From Pseudomonas grimontii (GTDB taxonomy: Bacteria > Pseudomonadota > Gammaproteobacteria > Pseudomonadales > Pseudomonadaceae), in the NCBI RefSeq assembly GCF_007858185.1, contig NZ_VFES01000014.1:1-64000 (forward strand): a DNA stretch of 64,000 nucleotides, in the 5' to 3' direction. Positions 58,575 to 64,000 of the stretch are shown one piece after another. The notes beneath the pieces are model-generated. The model did no database searches and was not told the DNA's origin. It worked only from the letters and a program-made list of their open reading frames with translations. The first letter of the stretch is position 1. Each line of letters starts with the position of its first letter. The translations under genes were made by a program, and so were the position numbers.

Positions 58575-59774
58575 ATGCCAAGGAATGCTGATAACGAACC
58601 TCACTGGCAGGCCATCGCCCAGCGCTATGCGCTGGAACCCGGCCCGATCAATTTGGAGAACGGCTACTTCGGGCGTATGAGCCGCGAAGTGCAGGCGCAG
58701 TACCTGGAACACGTGGCGTTTATCAACCGCAGCAACTCGCTGTATGTGCGCCAGCGCTTCGAGCAAGGTGAAAACGTCGCGGTCCGTCGCCAACTGGCCG
58801 GACTGATCGACGTCGACCCCGAATCGGTAGCCTTCACCCGCAACGCCACCGAAGCCTTGCAGTCGCTGATCCGCAACTACAACTGCCTGCAACCGGGCGA
58901 TCAGGTGCTGATCAGCGACCTGGAGTACGACACGGTCAAAGGTGCGATGCGCTGGTTGGCGGGGGTTCGCGGTGTGGAAGTGATCGAACTGTCCCACACT
59001 CACCCGGCCAGTTTCGACAGCCTGTTGCAGACCTATCGCGATACGTTCGCCCAGTACCCGCGCCTCAAGCTGATGGTACTCACCCATGTGACCCACCGCA
59101 CTGGCCTGGTGATGCCTGTCGAGGCCATCGCCAAGGCTGCGCGTGAGCATGACATCGACGTGATCCTCGACGGCGCCCATGCACTGGGCCAGATCGAGTT
59201 CAACCTCGCCGAACTGGGCATTCAGTTCGCCGGGTTCAACCTGCACAAATGGATCGGCGCGCCGCTGACCCTGGGGTTTCTCTATATCGCCCCCGAACGC
59301 CTGGCGGACATTGATCCGGACATGGGCGAGTTCCACTACCCCGCCACCGACGTGCGTGCGCGTACGTCGTACAGCACCCCCAACTTTCCGGCACTGATGA
59401 CCTTGCCACTGGTATTTGAAGAACATCGCGCCATGGGCGGCGCTGCAGCCAAGGGAGCGCGGGTGAACTATTTGCGCGACGTGTGGGTAAAACAGGTGCG
59501 GGCATTACCGGGCATCGAGGTGCTGACGCCGGATGATCCACGGCTGTATTGCGGGATTACGGCGTTCAAGTTTACGGGGCAGGACCAGCAAGCGATGGTG
59601 GATCGGTTGCTCAAGGACTACGACTTGTTTGCCACTACCCGAGTTGGCGCGGCGTTTGGCACCTGTATTCGGGTGACGCCGGGGTTGGTCACCTCTACGG
59701 TGGACATTCAGCTACTGGCAAAAGCCATTACCGAACTGGCCTACAACGGCCCGGGGGGTGGGGAAGTTCTTTAG
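58575..59774 (+). CDS. Class V aminotransferase-fold PLP enzyme
   Basis: A 399-residue PLP enzyme of the isopenicillin N epimerase / cysteine desulfurase-like group. Landmarks: INLENGYFGRMSREVQ, TRNATEALQSLIRNYN, ISDLEYDTVKGAMRWL, VILDGAHALGQIEFNLAELGIQFAGFNLHKWIGAPLTLGFLY (in part; the PLP Lys is in NLHKW). The substrate is unknown. It has no signal peptide and likely shares a transcript with DUF3820. Confidence 0.88.
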   Translation: MPRNADNEPHWQAIAQRYALEPGPINLENGYFGRMSREVQAQYLEHVAFINRSNSLYVRQRFEQGENVAVRRQLAGLIDVDPESVAFTRNATEALQSLIRNYNCLQPGDQVLISDLEYDTVKGAMRWLAGVRGVEVIELSHTHPASFDSLLQTYRDTFAQYPRLKLMVLTHVTHRTGLVMPVEAIAKAAREHDIDVILDGAHALGQIEFNLAELGIQFAGFNLHKWIGAPLTLGFLYIAPERLADIDPDMGEFHYPATDVRARTSYSTPNFPALMTLPLVFEEHRAMGGAAAKGARVNYLRDVWVKQVRALPGIEVLTPDDPRLYCGITAFKFTGQDQQAMVDRLLKDYDLFATTRVGAAFGTCIRVTPGLVTSTVDIQLLAKAITELAYNGPGGGEVL

Positions 59775-59776
59775 GC

Positions 59777-59810
59777 AAAAAAAAAGCGGTACACCGACCA
59801 AGTGCACCGC
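59777..59810 (-). terminator. Terminator after eda
   Basis: GCGGT-A-CAC / GTG-C-ACCGC hairpin at 59786-59810; on the minus strand a run of nine T follows. It ends the zwf-pgl-eda transcript. Confidence 0.85.
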
Positions 59811-59853
59811 AAAAATGCCGTTAAGCACAGCAACAACGATTCGGTGAATCAGA

Positions 59854-60519
59854 TCAATCCAGCAGCGCCAGCGCCTGCGCGGTGACTTCCTGGATGCGGG
59901 CCCAGTCGCCGTTCTTGACCCACTCCGGGTCAAGCATCCAGCTACCACCCACGCACATCACGTTTTTCAACGCCATGTAGCTCTTGATATTGGCCGGGCC
60001 AACGCCGCCGGTCGGGCAGAATTTCACTTCGCCGAACGGACCGCCCAAGGCCTTGATGGCAGCAACGCCGCCGCTGACTTCAGCCGGGAACAGCTTGAAG
60101 CGGCGGTAACCCAGGCCATAGCCTTCCATGATGCCGGAGGCGTTGCTGATGCCTGGCAGCAGCGGGATCGGGCTGTGTACCGAGGCTTCCAGCAGGTCGC
60201 GGGTAATGCCGGGAGTGACGATAAATTGCGAACCGGCGACTTCCGCCGCTTCGAGCATGTGACGGTCGAGTACGGTGCCAGCGCCGGTGCACAGTTCTGG
60301 GCGCTGCTCGCGCAGAACCTGAATGGCCTTAAGGCCGAACTCGGAACGCAGGGTCACTTCCAAGGCGGTCAAACCACCGGCGGCCAGTGCATCGGCCAGC
60401 GGCAGGATGTCCTGTTCGCGGGCGATGGTGATCACCGGCAGGATCCGCGCCTTGGCACAGAGGCTGTCGATCAGGGCAACTTTATCCGCCATGGACACGG
60501 TCGGTTGAGGGCTTTTCAT
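59854..60519 (-). CDS. eda: 2-keto-3-deoxy-6-phosphogluconate aldolase
   Basis: A 221-residue class I aldolase that splits KDPG to pyruvate and glyceraldehyde-3-phosphate. Family segments: RILPVITIAREQDILPLADALAAGGLTALEVTLRS (in part, catalytic Glu), ELCTGAGTVLDRHM, FIVTPGI and YRRFKLFPAEVSGG with the Schiff-base Lys, then KFCPTGGVGPANI. I use the ATG at 60519, with AAGGA upstream; the ORF opens at 60546, which would overlap pgl by 10 nt. Confidence 0.93.
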   Translation of the reverse strand: MKSPQPTVSMADKVALIDSLCAKARILPVITIAREQDILPLADALAAGGLTALEVTLRSEFGLKAIQVLREQRPELCTGAGTVLDRHMLEAAEVAGSQFIVTPGITRDLLEASVHSPIPLLPGISNASGIMEGYGLGYRRFKLFPAEVSGGVAAIKALGGPFGEVKFCPTGGVGPANIKSYMALKNVMCVGGSWMLDPEWVKNGDWARIQEVTAQALALLD

Positions 60520-60536
60520 AGCGGCTGATCCTTGGC

Positions 60537-61250
60537 TCATGGGCACCAGTAAATCTCTAAAGTAGGTTGCAAAAACGCGCGAATCGGCATGGCAGCAACG
60601 TCGTTACTGGCCAGCGCGGCGCTCAAGGTGGTCAACTTCGAACTGCCGGAAATCGACAGCACGGTGTAGTGGGCCGTGGCCAGCAACGCGCGACTCATGG
60701 TCAGGCGCTGGTGCGGTACGGTCGGCGCCAGCATCGGCCAGCAACGGCGGGTACCGTCGGCCTGCAATGCCTGCGCGAGGTTCGGACTGTTGGGAAACAG
60801 CGATGCGGTGTGGCCGTCATCGCCCATGCCCAGCACCAGCACATCAATGGCTGGCAACTCGGCCAGCAGGCGATCGGCGTGCTCGGCAGCGTCTTCAAGG
60901 TTGGCGGCGGCGCTGTACAGGCTGAGGAACCTGGCCTTGGCCGCCGGGCCTTGCAACAGGTGCTGCTTCAACAGGCCAGCATTGCTGTCGGCATGTTCCA
61001 CCGGCACCCAGCGCTCATCGGCCAGGGTGATGGTGACCTTGGACCAGTCCAGGCCTTGCTTGGCCAGGTTCTGGAAAAACGCCACGGGGCTGCGGCCGCC
61101 GGACACGACCAGGGTCGCTTCGCCACGGGCACTGATAGCCCCCCGCAGTTGTTCAGCCACGTCGTTGGCCAGGCCGTCCGCCAACAAGGCAGGCGTGCGG
61201 TACTCATGGGCCGTAACACCCTGAGGCAGTTTCAATTCAGATATCGCCAT
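60537..61250 (-). CDS. pgl: 6-phosphogluconolactonase
   Basis: A 237-residue NagB/Pgl-type hydrolase that opens 6-phosphogluconolactone. It contains [29 protein letters not shown] and the signature [18 protein letters not shown], with the general base in the GDDGHT loop. The ATG at 61250 lies inside the end of zwf (14-nt overlap), which implies translational coupling. Confidence 0.94.
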   Translation of the reverse strand: MAISELKLPQGVTAHEYRTPALLADGLANDVAEQLRGAISARGEATLVVSGGRSPVAFFQNLAKQGLDWSKVTITLADERWVPVEHADSNAGLLKQHLLQGPAAKARFLSLYSAAANLEDAAEHADRLLAELPAIDVLVLGMGDDGHTASLFPNSPNLAQALQADGTRRCWPMLAPTVPHQRLTMSRALLATAHYTVLSISGSSKLTTLSAALASNDVAAMPIRAFLQPTLEIYWCP

Positions 61251-62703
61251 ACCAAGACCTCCCATCCCGCGTGATCAGTGCAATAGAGCTCATCGGCCCC
61301 CAGGACCCCGCCGCATACGGCTTGGGTGCATCACCGGATTTTTTCCACCCGGCGATCAACTGGTCACACCACTTCCACGCGGCTTCGATTTCATCTTTGC
61401 GAACAAACAGGTTCTGATTGCCGCGCATCACTTCCAACAGCAAACGCTCGTAGGCATCGGGGATACGCGCGCTGCGGTAGGTGTCGGAAAAATTCAGTTG
61501 CAGTGGCCCGCTGCGCAGTTGCATGCCCTTGTCCAGGCCCTGCTCCTTGGTCATCACGCGCAAGGAAATACCTTCGTCCGGCTGCAGGCGGATGATCAGC
61601 TTGTTGCTGATCTGCAAACGCTGCTCGGGGGCGAAGATGTAGTGGGACGGTTCCTTGAAGTGGATGACGATCTGCGACAGCTTCTGCGGCATGCGCTTGC
61701 CGGTGCGCAGGTAGAACGGCACCCCGGCCCAACGCCAGTTACGAATATCGGCGCGCAGGGCGACGAAGGTTTCGGTGTCGCTCTGGGTGTTGGAATTTTC
61801 TTCTTCCAGGTAACCCGGCACCGGCTTACCGGCGCTGTAACCGGCGATGTACTGGCCACGCACCACCTGAGTGGTAAGGCCATCCGGGCTGATCGGCGCC
61901 AGGGCCTTGAGCACCTTGACCTTCTCGTCACGGATGCTGTCGGCGGACAGGTCGGCCGGCGGGTCCATGGCGATCAGGCAAAGCAGCTGCAGCAAGTGGT
62001 TCTGGATCATGTCGCGCAGCTGGCCGGCCTTGTCGAAATAGCCCCAACGGCCTTCGATACCGACCTGCTCGGCCACGGTGATTTCCACGTGGGAAATGTA
62101 GTTCTGGTTCCACTGGGTTTCGAACAGGCTGTTGGCGAAACGCAGGGCGATCAGGTTCTGGACGGTCTCTTTGCCCAAGTAGTGGTCAATGCGGTAGGTG
62201 CGGTTTTCCGGGAAAAACTGCGCCACGGCATCGTTGACCTTGCGCGAGGATTCCAGGTCCGAGCCGATGGGTTTTTCCAGCACGACGCGGGTGTTTTCCG
62301 CCAGGCCGACTTTGGACAGGTTCTCGCAGATCGCACCGTACACCGACGCAGGCGTGGCAAAGTAGGCGATCAGGCGTTGTTCGTTGCCGGCCTTTTCCGC
62401 CAGGACTACGTAGTCATCGGCTTTCATGAAGTCGACGTGTACATAGGTCAGGCGGGCCAGGAAACGCTGGGCGATGCTCTCGTCCAGTTCCTTGCCGACG
62501 TATTTACGCAATTCTTTTTCGATATGGGCCAGGTGTTGCTGCTCGGAGCCGGCTTCCCGGGCCAGGGCCAGGATGCGGGTGTCGTCGTGCAGGAGCCCGG
62601 CGCCATCAAGTTGATAGAGGGCAGGAAATAACTTGCGCAGCGCCAGATCACCCAAGGCGCCAAACAGGGCAAAGGTGCAGGGTTCTACGGTTATCGAAGG
62701 CAT
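61237..62703 (-). CDS. zwf: Glucose-6-phosphate 1-dehydrogenase
   Basis: A 488-residue enzyme that oxidises glucose-6-phosphate with NAD(P)+. NADP-site [16 protein letters not shown] (about 13-28), the substrate/catalytic motif [15 protein letters not shown] (His and Lys), and [12 protein letters not shown] are conserved. It is the first gene of zwf-pgl-eda and is divergent from hexR, with a HexR operator 66-81 nt upstream. Confidence 0.95.
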   Translation of the reverse strand: MPSITVEPCTFALFGALGDLALRKLFPALYQLDGAGLLHDDTRILALAREAGSEQQHLAHIEKELRKYVGKELDESIAQRFLARLTYVHVDFMKADDYVVLAEKAGNEQRLIAYFATPASVYGAICENLSKVGLAENTRVVLEKPIGSDLESSRKVNDAVAQFFPENRTYRIDHYLGKETVQNLIALRFANSLFETQWNQNYISHVEITVAEQVGIEGRWGYFDKAGQLRDMIQNHLLQLLCLIAMDPPADLSADSIRDEKVKVLKALAPISPDGLTTQVVRGQYIAGYSAGKPVPGYLEEENSNTQSDTETFVALRADIRNWRWAGVPFYLRTGKRMPQKLSQIVIHFKEPSHYIFAPEQRLQISNKLIIRLQPDEGISLRVMTKEQGLDKGMQLRSGPLQLNFSDTYRSARIPDAYERLLLEVMRGNQNLFVRKDEIEAAWKWCDQLIAGWKKSGDAPKPYAAGSWGPMSSIALITRDGRSWYGDI

Positions 62704-62768
62704 GATGTTTGTTCTTTTATCAAGTTAAGCTACAAATACCTTTTTTCAAGGCATCACTCAAGGAAAAA

Positions 62769-62784
62769 TGTAGTAATAACCACA
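62769..62784. promoter_or_regulatory. HexR operator in the zwf/hexR promoter region
   Basis: TGTAGTAATAACCACA matches the palindromic HexR consensus (TGTA-R-T...Y-T-ACA) at all but one position (CACA for TACA). It lies 66-81 nt upstream of the zwf start and 128 nt before hexR. Confidence 0.65.
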
Positions 62785-62912
62785 ACATTTTCCCGAAATA
62801 CGCATTCCGAGTGGTGGTGTTCAGCTACCCTCAGTAGGATAGGCCACCGCAAAGAGCCACTCGTCGATTGGTTGCCACCCTTATTTGCATCGTCGCCCGA
62901 AGGAAAGACTGA

Positions 62913-63782
62913 ATGGACCGCGTGCGAAATCTTCTGGAACAGATCCGGAACCGCCTCGAAGAATTGAACAAGGCCGAGAAAAAAGTTGCCGAGGTCATCC
63001 TGCTCAACCCGCAGCAGGCGACCCGCTTCTCTATCGCAGCCCTCGCCCAAGCCGCTTCGGTCAGTGAACCGACGGTCAACCGTTTCTGCCGTTCGTTCGG
63101 CGTCAGCGGTTACCCTGAACTTAAATTGCAGTTGGCGCAAAGCCTGGCCAGTGGCGCAGCGTATGTCAGCCGCGCCGTGGAGGCCGATGATAACCCCGAG
63201 GCCTACACCCAGAAGATCTTTGGCAGCGCCATCGCCTCGCTGGACGCCGCCTGCCAGGCCCTGGACCCTGCCCTGATCAGCAAGGCCGTGGACCTGTTGA
63301 TCCAGGCGCGGCAAATCCACTTCTTCGGCCTGGGCGCTTCGGCGCCGGTGGCCATGGATGCATTGCACAAGTTCTTCCGTTTCAATCTGTCGGTCACCGC
63401 CCATGCCGACGTGCTGATGCAGCGCATGATTGCGTCGGTGGCGCACACGGGCGAGCTGTTCGTGATCATTTCCTACACCGGACGCACCCGCGAGCTGGTG
63501 GAAGTGGCGCGCATCGCGCGGGGAAACGGCGCCTCCGTGCTGGGCGTAACCGCCGAGAACTCGCCGCTGGCCAAGGCCAGTACCGTAAGCCTGAACATTC
63601 CACTGCCCGAAGACACCGACATCTATATGCCGATGACCTCACGGATCATTCAGTTGACCGTGCTGGATGTGCTGGCCACCGGCATGACCTTGCGCCGCGG
63701 GGTGGATTTCCAGCCGCATTTGCGCAAGATCAAAGAGAGCTTGAATGACAGCCGGTATCCGGTTGGGGATGAGTTCAACTAA
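62913..63782 (+). CDS. hexR: RpiR-family repressor of the Entner-Doudoroff genes
   Basis: A 289-residue regulator. The N-terminal RpiR helix-turn-helix spans about residues 1-75 ([35 protein letters not shown] in part), followed by a SIS sugar-isomerase fold ([55 protein letters not shown]). The ligand is KDPG. It faces zwf-pgl-eda across a 209-nt gap, and AAGGAAAG precedes its ATG. Confidence 0.95.
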   Translation: MDRVRNLLEQIRNRLEELNKAEKKVAEVILLNPQQATRFSIAALAQAASVSEPTVNRFCRSFGVSGYPELKLQLAQSLASGAAYVSRAVEADDNPEAYTQKIFGSAIASLDAACQALDPALISKAVDLLIQARQIHFFGLGASAPVAMDALHKFFRFNLSVTAHADVLMQRMIASVAHTGELFVIISYTGRTRELVEVARIARGNGASVLGVTAENSPLAKASTVSLNIPLPEDTDIYMPMTSRIIQLTVLDVLATGMTLRRGVDFQPHLRKIKESLNDSRYPVGDEFN

Positions 63783-63825
63783 GCCAGCCTGTGTGTTGGC
63801 TTCACTGGCCTCATCGGGCCATGGG

Positions 63826-64000
63826 TATCTACACAACTTTTGCTCAACGCTGAACACCCGGCAGATAGGGCTGTTGTGGCGAGCGGGCTTTTCCCGCGTT
63901 GGGCTGCTTCGCAGCCCCAGTAAGGAAGAATGCGGTGTATCAAACACTCTGTGGAGGCTGGTTTTGGGGGCTGCTTCGCAGCCCAACGCGGGCGGCGCGA
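63826..64000 (+). repeat. Extended REP module and inverted REP pair at the window end
   Basis: TGTGGCGAGCGGGCTTTTCCCG and GGGCTGCTTCGCAGCCC lie at 63875-63917, and an inverted partner (GGGGCTGCTTCGCAGCCCAACGCGGGC) starts at about 63966 and runs past the edge. The ~50 nt before the first REP (TATCTACACA ... GGCAGATAGGGCTG) match those of the module at 23972. Confidence 0.75.

Noticed and set aside
1-64000. tRNA, rRNA, integrase or replication origin
   Set aside because: I saw no tRNA cloverleaf, rRNA segment, integrase gene or origin-type repeat cluster, but a scan with dedicated models was not possible.

Overview
The window is ordinary chromosome from a Pseudomonas of the P. fluorescens group. 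The evidence is the GC-rich coding with long antisense shadow frames, the fadD2-fadD1 / monoacylglycerol-lipase-like / MaoC neighbourhood, the zwf-pgl-eda / hexR Entner-Doudoroff cluster, a gnt cluster whose operators fit the Pseudomonas GntR consensus, a PA2169-family protein, and many REP/REPIN elements of the type typical of this group. No rRNA, tRNA or CRISPR array was seen.

Layout. 1-8800: the 3' end of nrdB and its terminator, then an accessory block. The block holds an AT-rich Gabija-type pair (OLD-family ATPase-TOPRIM nuclease plus UvrD helicase, minus strand), a prophage-like leader with a C4-type antisense RNA candidate in front of a BRO-N antirepressor-like gene, an HNH endonuclease, a HAD phosphatase, a vapC remnant, a protein of unknown function with a CoiA-like Cys/His region, and a small XRE regulator behind a LexA box. 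8700-13700: a P-loop kinase, an amidase, a catalytically incomplete amidase relative, and an MBL-fold hydrolase facing a TetR regulator. 13850-25900: signalling and transport genes (MASE2-GGDEF cyclase, a BdlA-like PAS-PAS chemoreceptor behind a probable Rsm-controlled leader, DUF1003, GlpQ-like phosphodiesterase, PepSY, GAF-histidine kinase, a CorA-type transporter behind a Pho-box-like site, Pit phosphate transporter). 25900-32800: the 5-oxoprolinase operon pxpABC with a divergent LysR gene, then two further LysR-regulated loci (an SDR and a PACE efflux pump). 32800-36800: an ECF42-type sigma operon with YciI, SRPBCC and NTF2-like partners, then GNAT and GyrI-like genes. 36900-41450: alaC and gntT/gntK/gntR. 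41500-48100: GSTs, a sugar-nucleotide/uronate dehydrogenase-like SDR with an MFS transporter, and a second BdlA-like receptor destroyed by a frameshift and an IS3-type remnant. 48100-59800: GNAT, exported methyltransferase-like protein, def, BrkB-type membrane protein, CsbD, fadD1/fadD2, lipase, MaoC, stress protein, DUF3820, class V aminotransferase-like enzyme. 59800-64000: eda, pgl, zwf and divergent hexR.

How the genes work together. gntT imports gluconate and gntK phosphorylates it to 6-phosphogluconate. Glucose-6-phosphate reaches the same intermediate through zwf and pgl. eda then splits KDPG. GntR and HexR operators are visible in front of these genes. pxpABC forms an ATP-dependent 5-oxoproline hydrolase. 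The fadD genes, the lipase-like hydrolase and the MaoC hydratase suit acyl-chain uptake and metabolism. The most unusual material is the accessory block after nrdB and the structured leader before the BdlA-like chemoreceptor.
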